Source of the DNA: GCA-2726245 sp035513655
GTDB lineage: Bacteria > Planctomycetota > Planctomycetia > Pirellulales > Pirellulaceae
DNA: 15,700 nucleotides
Assembly (NCBI GenBank): GCA_035513655.1
Contig: DATKBV010000169.1
Span: forward strand, 1 to 15,700
Direction of reading: 5' to 3'
Shown here piece by piece: positions 1 to 5,799 of this stretch. The position numbers were made by a program, and so were the translations under genes. The notes beneath the pieces were generated by a model. It was not told where the DNA came from. It was given only the letters and a program-made list of their open reading frames with translations, and searched no databases. Every line of letters begins with the position of its first letter. The first letter of the stretch is position 1.

Positions 1-1
1 A

Positions 2-130
2 ATCGAATTGCACACAGGCGTTGTTGTCTATGTCCCTCGTGGAGTGAAGCACAAGGCCATCGGCAAGCTGACTGTGCTGACGGTCTGCATTCCGCGTGGT
101 GTGCTTGGTGATGTGCATGAAGTTGAATGA
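2..130 (+). CDS. Cupin-domain protein, C-terminal end only
   Basis: Open reading frame entering from the left edge and ending in TGA; 42 residues are visible. The tail reads roughly VVVYVPRGVKHKAIGK followed by VLTVCIPRGVLGDVHEVE. The pattern of short beta strands with a PRGxxH turn is what the second cupin motif looks like (family knowledge): a proline-glycine turn followed by a metal-ligand histidine, then a final strand. Small cupins of this kind bind a metal and act as isomerases, dioxygenases or sugar-binding regulators; the substrate cannot be told from this fragment. The stop lies 21 bases before the next start on the same strand, so the two genes are probably co-transcribed. The 5' end is outside the window. 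Confidence 0.6.
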   Translation: MELHTGVVVYVPRGVKHKAIGKLTVLTVCIPRGVLGDVHEVE

Positions 131-151
131 ACGGCAGGAAAGGGTGTCGCA

Positions 152-505
152 ATGATCGTAGTCACGAATCGCATTCCCGTTGCCAAGGGACACGAGATCG
201 ACTTTGAAGACCGTTTCCGCAATCGGGTCCACCTTGTCGATAAGTCACCCGGATTCATCCGCAATGAAGTTCATCGCCCGCGCCCGGTCCGATTCGACCA
301 CGACACCGGAACATTCGTTGACGCCCCGGATACGGAGGGCTACTACGAAGTCAAGACTTGGTGGCGCTCGATGGATGACTTTGTCGCCTGGACGCGAAGC
401 GATGCGTTCGCCGAAGCCCATGCGAACCGCCCGCCAAAGGAAATGTTCCGCGGCCCCAGCGCACTCGATGTCCACGAAGTTTTTCTGTCGACCGACGCAG
501 AATGA
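152..505 (+). CDS. ABM-family (heme-degrading/antibiotic biosynthesis monooxygenase-like) protein
   Basis: A 117-residue protein starting at ATG with a purine-rich GGAAAGG about 8 bases upstream. It opens with a strand (MIVVTNRIPV), then a helix FEDRFRNRVHLVDKSPGF, and later YYEVKTWWRSMDDFVAWTRS and AFAEAH. This order (strand, helix with 'FExxF', strand, 'W.s.ddF.aWt.S..F..AH') is that of the dimeric alpha/beta barrel ABM fold, which includes HmoA/IsdG/MhuD-type heme oxygenases and quinol monooxygenases. Length is normal for the fold. Which substrate it oxidises is not visible. It lies 21 bases downstream of a cupin gene, so the pair may form a small operon. Cytoplasmic; no signal peptide. 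Confidence 0.8.
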   Translation: MIVVTNRIPVAKGHEIDFEDRFRNRVHLVDKSPGFIRNEVHRPRPVRFDHDTGTFVDAPDTEGYYEVKTWWRSMDDFVAWTRSDAFAEAHANRPPKEMFRGPSALDVHEVFLSTDAE

Positions 506-554
506 CGGCACCAGCGTTTCGGTTTGGCGAGTCGGGTAGTCATGAAGAGCGCCG

Positions 555-893
555 TTAGATGGACGGAAGGACCTCGAACCGAAACCATATCCCAACGATC
601 ACGAGGGCTACCGCGAACAATAATTGACTGGCCACTATCACTAAGCACCACCGTCGAGACACCTTGATCGCGACCGGCGCACAAAGCGCGATGCACAAGA
701 TGGCGAAGATCCTCATTGTGTGGATGCCCCGAACGTTGGCCACGAACATCAGCACAGCAAAGGCGATTGGCAAGATCGGAACTAGTGCCAGAAAGACCGA
801 TCGCTGAAAAACCGTCTGCACTTGAGTATGCACAGTTGGCGCAGTTCGAACCTCGTAAGGATTCTCGCTCGCTTTGTCTTCGTCGCTGGGCAT
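555..893 (-). CDS. Small multi-pass membrane protein, function unknown
   Basis: A 112-residue protein from the ATG at 893; a TTG 18 codons upstream would also be in frame, but the extra residues are arginine-rich and look non-coding. The start MPSDEDKASENPYEV has the short acidic cytoplasmic leader with an 'NPYE' motif that I associate with small planctomycete membrane proteins (recall, not searched). Three hydrophobic segments follow at about residues 32-52, 58-74 and 82-101, separated by basic residues (RGIHTMR, KVSRRW). No catalytic motif is visible. No strong Shine-Dalgarno site precedes the start. It converges with the ABM gene, with 49 bases between their ends. Confidence 0.6.
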   Translation of the reverse strand: MPSDEDKASENPYEVRTAPTVHTQVQTVFQRSVFLALVPILPIAFAVLMFVANVRGIHTMRIFAILCIALCAPVAIKVSRRWCLVIVASQLLFAVALVIVGIWFRFEVLPSI

Positions 894-1249
894 TGGGGCA
901 TCGTATCGCCGCCGGGCGACGGGATGAACACCAACTCCTCGGCGCAAGAAAATGCCCGGCTAGACATTGTAAACGCCTAACCGGGCGAGTTGGTCCTATC
1001 GTGCGACCATGAAGCAAGGCGCGGCCGCACAATCGACCAACGGTACAGACGGCGTTCCACGGCGAAAGGTTTCGTCGGAGCCTTGCACGAGCCGAATTGA
1101 ACGCAGGCGACCACGAAGCGTTCGATCATTAGAGGCGATCGGAGACCAATGCGTGCCGAGATGCGCGTCCCTCGTTCGTCTCTGACATTAACGCGAGTCA
1201 TGAAGGCGAACCCGTGGCTGCTGGGACATCGTGAGAGCGTTCCGTCTCG
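894..1249. other. Intergenic stretch with hairpins, no supported gene
   Basis: I see no reading frame with convincing protein character in this gap of about 350 bases. It holds two inverted repeats. One pairs bases 954-965 with 975-986 (GCCCGGCTAGAC against GCCTAACCGGGC, ten of twelve paired). The other is nested: GTTGGTC at 990-996 pairs with GACCAAC at 1035-1041, and TGCGACC at 1001-1007 pairs with GGCCGCA inside it with one mismatch. These could be regulatory or RNA structures; nothing identifies them further. Confidence 0.35.
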
Positions 1250-1459
1250 TCAAACGTCACCGAATGCCAAAAACAAACACAAGATAGCCAATACGAAGAG
1301 CGGCCAAATAACCACGCCCGTCCAAAAAAGTATGGGATTCTTCGTTCGCTCGACGGGACCTCGTTTTGAATGCCATAGACCGCTACGCACGGCGGCAACG
1401 CTCCAAAAACAAGCGTAAGCGCTGAGGCATACCCAAAACATCAGGAGCAGCAAATGCAT
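1250..1459 (-). CDS. Small two-helix membrane protein, function unknown
   Basis: A 69-residue frame from an ATG. It shows a hydrophobic N-terminal helix (about residues 2-25), a short positively charged linker (HSKRGPVERTKN) and a second hydrophobic helix (about 42-66). Two clean helices with a basic loop fit a real small membrane protein better than chance, and the overlapping plus-strand frame lacks such order. There is only a weak GGAA upstream of the start. No family recognised. It is divergently arranged with the next gene, 56 bases away. Confidence 0.4.
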   Translation of the reverse strand: MHLLLLMFWVCLSAYACFWSVAAVRSGLWHSKRGPVERTKNPILFWTGVVIWPLFVLAILCLFLAFGDV

Positions 1460-1515
1460 CGTTCCACGCTGTCTTTGTGTGATACCTACCTGTCGACATC
1501 GTTCATGGATGTGTC

Positions 1516-1851
1516 TTGAATCAACGACTTTCAGATCTCTTGCTGTTAGCGGCGTTGCTCGGTGGTTACGGAGTTTACCGAGCGACCGCCGGAGAGCATC
1601 CTACCGCAGTCGAAGCCGGACTGCTTGTACAGGGCACTGCGATCTTCTTCGCGTTTGCTTTCGTGTTAGTGGCCAAGGCCTACAAGCCGAGAGGCGACGA
1701 GTTGCGAGTCACCGTCGACGGTTTCGCAAGTTCGATTGCCACGGACGGTATTGGCCTAGCACTCGGGAAACAGGGGCGTGCTGAACGCGATCAAGTAACG
1801 CGAAGCAGAATCCACTTTTTTTTGCTTGCATTGGGAATATCGCTTTCCTAA
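1516..1851 (+). CDS. Small membrane protein, function unknown
   Basis: A 111-residue frame that must start at TTG (the nearby ATG is in another frame and stops at once). Two hydrophobic segments are visible at about residues 8-24 and 35-54, followed by a short soluble domain with the strand-like stretch DELRVTVDGFASSIATDG. The last 25 residues are of uncertain quality. No Shine-Dalgarno site is evident and the start is unusual, so the gene may be real but mis-started, or decaying. A strong terminator follows about 80 bases downstream. Confidence 0.4.
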   Translation: MNQRLSDLLLLAALLGGYGVYRATAGEHPTAVEAGLLVQGTAIFFAFAFVLVAKAYKPRGDELRVTVDGFASSIATDGIGLALGKQGRAERDQVTRSRIHFFLLALGISLS

Positions 1852-1867
1852 ACTGAGCGAACTGCCC

Positions 1868-1897
1868 GGCACGCACGCTCTGCCCCGCTTGCGTGCC
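1868..1897 (+). repeat. 8-bp perfect inverted repeat (RNA hairpin candidate)
   Basis: GGCACGCA at 1868-1875 is the exact reverse complement of TGCGTGCC at 1890-1897, with a 14-base pyrimidine-rich loop. It lies just upstream of a rho-independent terminator, so the two may be the structured parts of one short transcript. No T-run follows this first hairpin. Confidence 0.5.
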
Positions 1898-1932
1898 AGC
1901 CGTTGCGGTTACTGCCCAATCGTGACGGCCCA

Positions 1933-1974
1933 AGGGTCGTCAGGCTTCTGCCCCCCTGGCGGCCCTCTTTTTTT
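1933..1974 (+). terminator. Rho-independent terminator
   Basis: AGGGTCGTCAGG (1933-1944) pairs with CCTGGCGGCCCT (1955-1966) over 12 positions, two of them G-U, with a 10-base loop. A C and then seven T follow (1968-1974). This is a textbook intrinsic terminator for plus-strand transcription, serving the membrane-protein gene upstream or a small RNA. Confidence 0.75.
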
Positions 1975-2079
1975 AGATGCGTGTTAGGTGGTCGACACCA
2001 AGCAAGCAGTCTAAGATCTCGGCATTGGGAATTCCACCAACGGCAAGGAACAGCCGCAACTTCTCCCGGAGTTGTTGCT

Positions 2080-2274
2080 ATGCCCTACGTGATCCCGAAA
2101 GGAACGCGCTGCAAAGTCTGCCGCGCCGATATGTCGGATCGATGGCGTTCTTACTCCACTCGGAAGCGGGTTGTATTTCAGAACTACAAGCGGGCTCGTT
2201 ACAAAGAGTATCTCTTCCTTGCCGGCAAGTGGCTGATATGGGTCGATGCGAGGTTTGTTGAGCGGGAGAAGTAA
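2080..2274 (+). CDS. Small CxxC protein, function unknown
   Basis: A 64-residue protein from the ATG at 2080, which has CGGAG 9 bases upstream; the longer frame to 1903 runs through the terminator and is rejected. It begins MPYVIPKGTRCKVCRADM, with a single CxxC pair, and continues as a basic, aromatic-rich segment with alternating hydrophobic residues (RVVFQNYKRARYKEYLFLAGKWLIW), suggesting a small beta-rich, possibly metal-binding or nucleic-acid-binding protein. No family recognised. It ends two bases before the converging SRAP gene. Confidence 0.5.
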   Translation: MPYVIPKGTRCKVCRADMSDRWRSYSTRKRVVFQNYKRARYKEYLFLAGKWLIWVDARFVEREK

Positions 2275-2276
2275 CT

Positions 2277-2975
2277 TTACATTGGCTCAATGAACTTCTC
2301 GCCTTCGTTGCCCACTTTGTTGACGTCGTTGCTGATTGGAGTCGTTTCCAGTTCATTGGCCTCGCACGGTCGCAGGAGCGATTGCAGGTGGTCGTAATCT
2401 TGAAACTTTGAATCTAACCACACGTCCGCCTCGTCGGAGTCCCAAGTCGTGAGGCAGGGCATGCGATCGTGTATGCGGGCTGTCGCTTCGTTTGCGTCAG
2501 TCGTGATTACAGTGAACGTTTCCAGTGGCTCTGATAGCGGTTCCTGCTTCGGACCGGGCCAGCATTCCCACAACCCGTATAACAACATCGGGCGTCCATC
2601 GGTCAAGCAAACGTTGTATGCCTGCTTTTCTTTGGGACCGAGCTTCTGCCATTCGTAGTACCCGGTGGCCAGTACAAAGCAACGACGCCGCTTGAACGCG
2701 GAACGAAACGCGGGCTTCTCGGCGATGGACTCGCAACGAGCGTTGAAGGTCTTATACGCCAGCGTCTTGTCCTTCGCCCACGATGGCAGAAGACCCCAGC
2801 GGGAAGGCGTAGCGATACGTTCACGGTCGTCGTTAAGGCGCAAGATCAATGCGTTCATCGTCGGGGCGATGTTGTACCGCGGGATATAACGCTCACGCTC
2901 CAACAGATTCACAAACGCGTGTAGCTCTTCCCAAAAGTGTTCGGTCATTGGACCGTGATGGTAGCGTCCGCACAT
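2277..2975 (-). CDS. yedK: SRAP-domain protein (YedK/HMCES family, abasic-site crosslinking)
   Basis: A 232-residue protein. The start is fixed at the ATG of MCGRY because the family needs cysteine at position 2, exposed after methionine removal, as the nucleophile that forms a thiazolidine crosslink with abasic sites in single-stranded DNA. The longer frame to 3050 would bury it. Key residues are in their family places: C2, N35 in YNIAPT, N78 in FNARCE, E108 in GYYEW and H169 in IHDRMP. WGLLPSW at 60-66 is also typical. Family role: protects replication forks from abasic sites; linked to the SOS response in bacteria. Length is normal. It sits beside restriction-type genes, a common setting for SRAP genes. 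Confidence 0.92.
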   Translation of the reverse strand: MCGRYHHGPMTEHFWEELHAFVNLLERERYIPRYNIAPTMNALILRLNDDRERIATPSRWGLLPSWAKDKTLAYKTFNARCESIAEKPAFRSAFKRRRCFVLATGYYEWQKLGPKEKQAYNVCLTDGRPMLLYGLWECWPGPKQEPLSEPLETFTVITTDANEATARIHDRMPCLTTWDSDEADVWLDSKFQDYDHLQSLLRPCEANELETTPISNDVNKVGNEGEKFIEPM

Positions 2976-3222
2976 CGATGGCTTCCTGATGTTTGGGTGA
3001 CTGTACCGGAAAGATTCTGGCGGAATGAAACAGCGAGAATTCCGCGTCACATGCGGCTTCGTTATGACGCTTGGCTCTCTGAAGGTGCCAACCTAATGCC
3101 ACGCCTTCGACGACGCAATTGGTTCGTCAGATTTGAACTGTACTGCGAAGAAATGAAATCGGCCGGGCGACGGGGCAGAAAGCTAGTCGCGGTTGTCGTG
3201 ACCGAGTAGTTAATGATGCAAG

Positions 3223-3444
3223 TTGTCGCCCGACCAGGCGGAACTGGCCAGGGTCGGGCACGTTAGTAGAGCGAGGCTGACACAGATCATGAACTTGCTT
3301 TTTCTCGCACCAGACATTCAGGAGGAACTGCTACTCTTGCCGACGATTGAACGCGGTCGCGATGCGATCACGGAGCGGGAGCTGAGACCGATCGCGGCTG
3401 TGGCGGGATCGTTGAGGTATGTAACCCTAGTTCAGCATCTATGA
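3223..3444 (+). pseudogene. HTH protein fragment of a recombinase-associated family (copy 1)
   Basis: A 73-codon frame beginning at a poor TTG. Its core, QAELARVGHVSRARLTQIMNLL, is a helix-turn-helix, followed by LAPDIQEELLLLP and GRDAITERELRPIAA. I associate this composition with small planctomycete genes next to serine recombinases (recall). The start of the family (RFRQLLRDGEVTN, seen at 4272 in this window) is missing, and the usual DWRKxRxMW tail is replaced by an unrelated GSLRYVTL, so this is a truncated copy. It is one of four fragments of the same family between 3223 and 5570. Confidence 0.55.
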
Positions 3445-3524
3445 CGCTGGCGTCGAAACCAAGATGGCAGGGTGCTATGATGTCGACTGGTCCGCATCGC
3501 TGGGGAGAAAACGAGGAATGAACA

Positions 3525-4259
3525 ATGGCGTACCGAATCACCAAGGACTGCGGAACTGGATGGGATGAATGCGAGCTCGTAGATGAGAAGTGGGGACTAT
3601 CTGATCGGCAACGCCGTCTAGCGGAAAAGTGCCAAGAAGGAGATGTCTTTTTACACTTCATTGATCATGTCCAAGCGTGGGCAGGCTATTCCGAAGTTAT
3701 CGGCACACTACAAAAAAATGACCGCGATTCACACACGGACTGGATTAGCGCCCTTCCGTGGGTTATCCCGATTAGAAAGATTCGTTGGCTCACGAAGAAC
3801 GAATGTCAGGCAACGCTCGATATTCCCGGATTATCGCACAAAAATTTCCACCGTCAGGTTACCTTTAGCACGGTCTGCGAAGATGATGGCAACCTCATCG
3901 CTGCAGCCATCGAAAACGCCGCAAAGGTTGCGGTCTCAGAGCCGTCTCCGGACTTCGAGTCGAAATGGTGTGAAGGAGCCGAGGCGTATTATAGCCATAT
4001 CGCGAAAACTCTCGCAGAAGGCAAGTGTTGGCTATGCGGAATGTCGGCTGCCGATTGGATGAAGTGCGCGGGCCTCACAGACTTGCTATGCGACTCGCTG
4101 AAGGTTGGGTTTCTCGACGCTGCTCACATCATGTCGCGTCGCGAGAACGGTTCCGTCACGCCAGACAACATCAGAGCCTTATGTCCAAATTGCCACCGAA
4201 TAGTCGATCGCCTTGGACCAAAGCGATGTGTAGAGATCCTAAGCGCCCAACCCAAGTGA
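3525..4259 (+). CDS. EVE-HNH endonuclease, probable modification-dependent restriction enzyme
   Basis: A 244-residue protein from an ATG with GAGGA 7 bases upstream. The N-terminal half (about 1-120) has the pattern of an EVE/PUA-like domain: LAEKCQEGDVFLHFIDHVQ, then WAGYSEVIG and a later WVIPIRKIRW strand. These domains flip out and read modified bases. The C-terminal half (165-230) is an HNH nuclease: zinc cysteines C168xxC171 and C220xxC223, catalytic-type H201 in DAAHIMSR, N215 in the DNIRALC turn and H224 in CPNCH. EVE-HNH fusions are known type IV-like enzymes cutting DNA with modified cytosine (family knowledge); target specificity here is inferred only. It stands alone between fragments of an HTH gene, with no methylase nearby. 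Confidence 0.8.
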   Translation: MAYRITKDCGTGWDECELVDEKWGLSDRQRRLAEKCQEGDVFLHFIDHVQAWAGYSEVIGTLQKNDRDSHTDWISALPWVIPIRKIRWLTKNECQATLDIPGLSHKNFHRQVTFSTVCEDDGNLIAAAIENAAKVAVSEPSPDFESKWCEGAEAYYSHIAKTLAEGKCWLCGMSAADWMKCAGLTDLLCDSLKVGFLDAAHIMSRRENGSVTPDNIRALCPNCHRIVDRLGPKRCVEILSAQPK

Positions 4260-4271
4260 ACGGAGGGGCAC

Positions 4272-4352
4272 ATGGCGCGGTTCCGCCAGTTGCTCCGCGA
4301 CGGCGAGGTGACCAACCAAGCGGAACTGGTGAGAGTGGGTCACGTAATCTGA
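4272..4352 (+). pseudogene. HTH protein fragment, N-terminal half (copy 2a)
   Basis: A 26-codon frame from an ATG preceded by GGAGGGG: MARFRQLLRDGEVTN followed by QAELVRVGHVI and a stop. It matches the missing front of copy 1 and overlaps it over QAELxRVGHV. The frame stops exactly where copy 1 continues with SRARLTQIMN. The matching C-terminal half appears about 640 bases downstream after the intervening gene, so this looks like one gene split by an insertion. Confidence 0.55.
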
Positions 4353-4374
4353 ATGCCCCTTCGTTCCATTGGAC

Positions 4375-4965
4375 ATGCCTTCGTTAGCCGCTGAACTCAA
4401 GCGTTGGAACCCTCAGGAGCGCGGGATGGAATATACAGTTTGCGAGCACAAGCATAGATTCGCGGCGTGGGCAGCTAGTCGCGCTGCGTCAGTGAAGGGC
4501 TGCCGCTTCTCGGTACAACAGGGAAAGGCAATCCTTGAAGATGCTGGTTTCAATCAACTTCTGGTTGATCCAGCAAAACTGCCCGCCCCGAAGGACATCG
4601 ACGCCAGCCATCTTGAGTGGCGTGCGGCCGTCGTCATAGCGGCAATGGGACAAGGGCTCGACTTCACATACGGTGTCGCCGCAAAGCTAATCAACGTCTA
4701 CCAAAAAGCCTGTTTCGTCTGCGGGGGCCAAGACACCGACCCGCGTGTGCAAGCCCTCCATCCACCGATTGATGGTCTGCTTCTGAAGGAACTCTACAGG
4801 AAGAACGTTGGTGAGTTACGCCGGGAATGGAGCAAAGCGAGAACGATCCGATGGTCTAAGTTGACCACTGACGAATACCAAAACGTAATCACCAGTATTC
4901 GCTCGGCCCTCGCTGAAAACGTGCCTTTGTGGCACATAGAAAAGCATTGGCGAGGTTACCAATGA
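4375..4965 (+). CDS. Conserved protein of unknown function
   Basis: A 196-residue soluble protein from the ATG at 4375. A TTG lies two codons upstream, and an in-frame ATG at 4426 has AGGAG six bases before it and may be the true start, giving a protein beginning MEYTVCEHKHRFAAW. Visible features: an N-terminal helix HKHRFAAWAASRAASVKG, a central FTYGVAAKLINVYQKACFVCGG with one CxxC, the loop ALHPPIDGLLLKEL, and a tail WSKLTTDEYQNVITSIR ending PLWHIEKHW. I recall similar proteins (HRFAxWAA, GxAAKLINxYLK, HPPID) as a widespread uncharacterised bacterial family; I know no function and assign none. No membrane segment. Its stop overlaps the next ATG (ATGA). It sits inside a split HTH gene. Confidence 0.75.
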   Translation: MPSLAAELKRWNPQERGMEYTVCEHKHRFAAWAASRAASVKGCRFSVQQGKAILEDAGFNQLLVDPAKLPAPKDIDASHLEWRAAVVIAAMGQGLDFTYGVAAKLINVYQKACFVCGGQDTDPRVQALHPPIDGLLLKELYRKNVGELRREWSKARTIRWSKLTTDEYQNVITSIRSALAENVPLWHIEKHWRGYQ

Positions 4966-5246
4966 CGACCGCCACTAATTGGCGAGATTGGGATACGCGG
5001 CGCGATTTTGGCTTAACCCAGCTCGTGAGCCTGTTCTGCCTCGCACCCGATCTAGAGGAGCCGATTCTGTTATTGCCTGCGACGGACCGCGGGCGTGACG
5101 CCGTCATGGAGCGGAATCTTCGGGCGATTGCGACTGTGGCGGATTGGCGCAAGCACCGGCAGATGTGGCGCCGCATGATATCCCCACGGACAAGTCCGAC
5201 ACGGGCTCTGTGTCGAGTTGTTCTCGAAGTTATACCAGCGGCGTGA
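4962..5246 (+). pseudogene. HTH protein fragment, C-terminal half (copy 2b)
   Basis: The ATG overlaps the stop of the preceding gene as ATGA. The product runs TTATNWRDWDTRRDFG, then LTQLVSLFCLAPDLEEPILLLP, GRDAVMERNLRAIATVADWRKHRQMW. From LTQ onward it aligns with copy 1 (LTQIMNLLFLAPDIQEELLLLP; GRDAITERELRPIAAV) and has the family's tail DWRKxRxMW. The HTH front is missing and is found at 4272-4352 instead. After MWRRM the frame degenerates. Translation may be coupled to the upstream gene, but the protein would lack half of its DNA-binding motif. Confidence 0.55.
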
Positions 5247-5799
5247 AAAGGATGTACTGTGCGAGGTGGTGTTTCTTCACGAGCTGGACGATGTGGTCTA
5301 TGTCCAATAGGACGACTCGCGGCTCCCCTTTTAAAGCTGGTCTCGATCACGTGGCGGGCGTCAACGGTGATCGCCTTATTGGTGGCAATAACGAACTTGT
5401 CGATCCGCTTCTACTCGTTGTCGATGTCTACAGCCGCCCATCTGAGTTCAGCGTGCCAGTTGAACGCCTTTAATGCGAGAGCATCGCCGGTGACAGGTGA
5501 GCTGCATGCTAATGGGCGATCCGCCTGGACCAGCTAATCCGCGACGGCATCGTGACCGATCAGGCAGAACTAGAGTCAAAACGCAACTCGAAGAGGCGAT
5601 GAGTCTGAAGGAGGATCAAACCCTGAGCATCGATCTCAGCTCCAACGAAGACATTGCCCAACAAGCTGCCACGGTCCTCGGTCCTAGCCTGCCGGGGGGT
5701 GAGTCTGGTAGGGTGGTGGTCTAATCTGTCGGCGTTCATGCGACGAAATCGGAGTAAACGACATGGCGTCAAGCGAGGGCGTATCCTGGAGTGCAGAGA
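5247..5799. other. Degraded intergenic region before the effector gene
   Basis: About 550 bases without a convincing complete gene. A 33-codon stretch at 5212-5310 (VELFSKLYQRREKDVLCEVVFLHELDD) has coding character and may be the end of a lost gene. A frame from the ATG at 5599 to 5724 (MSLKEDQTLSIDLSSNEDIAQQ...) is short and unplaced. A fourth HTH fragment lies at 5513-5569. I could not identify a promoter for the effector gene with confidence. Confidence 0.4.
5513..5569 (+). pseudogene. HTH protein fragment, N-terminal piece (copy 3)
   Basis: In-frame peptide WAIRLDQLIRDGIVTDQAE, matching RFRQLLRDGEVTNQAEL of copy 2a. It diverges right after QAEL into an unrelated lysine/arginine-rich stretch and a stop. 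No start codon is present: the frame is closed upstream by a TAA. Only a remnant of about 19 residues is left. Confidence 0.45.

Noticed and set aside
553..1989. Integron cassette array (GTTAGAT at 553, GCCTAAC at 975, GTTAGGT at 1983)
   Set aside because: None of these core-like motifs has its partner core at the right distance; no integrase is seen.
2976..3050. N-terminal extension of the SRAP gene to 3050
   Set aside because: Family chemistry requires cysteine directly after the initiator methionine, so MCGRY is the start.
3051..3209. A 52-codon plus-strand frame ending RRGRKLVAVVVTE
   Set aside because: Some coding flavour, but no ribosome site or family; it may be another relic of a mobile gene, too weak to list as a gene.
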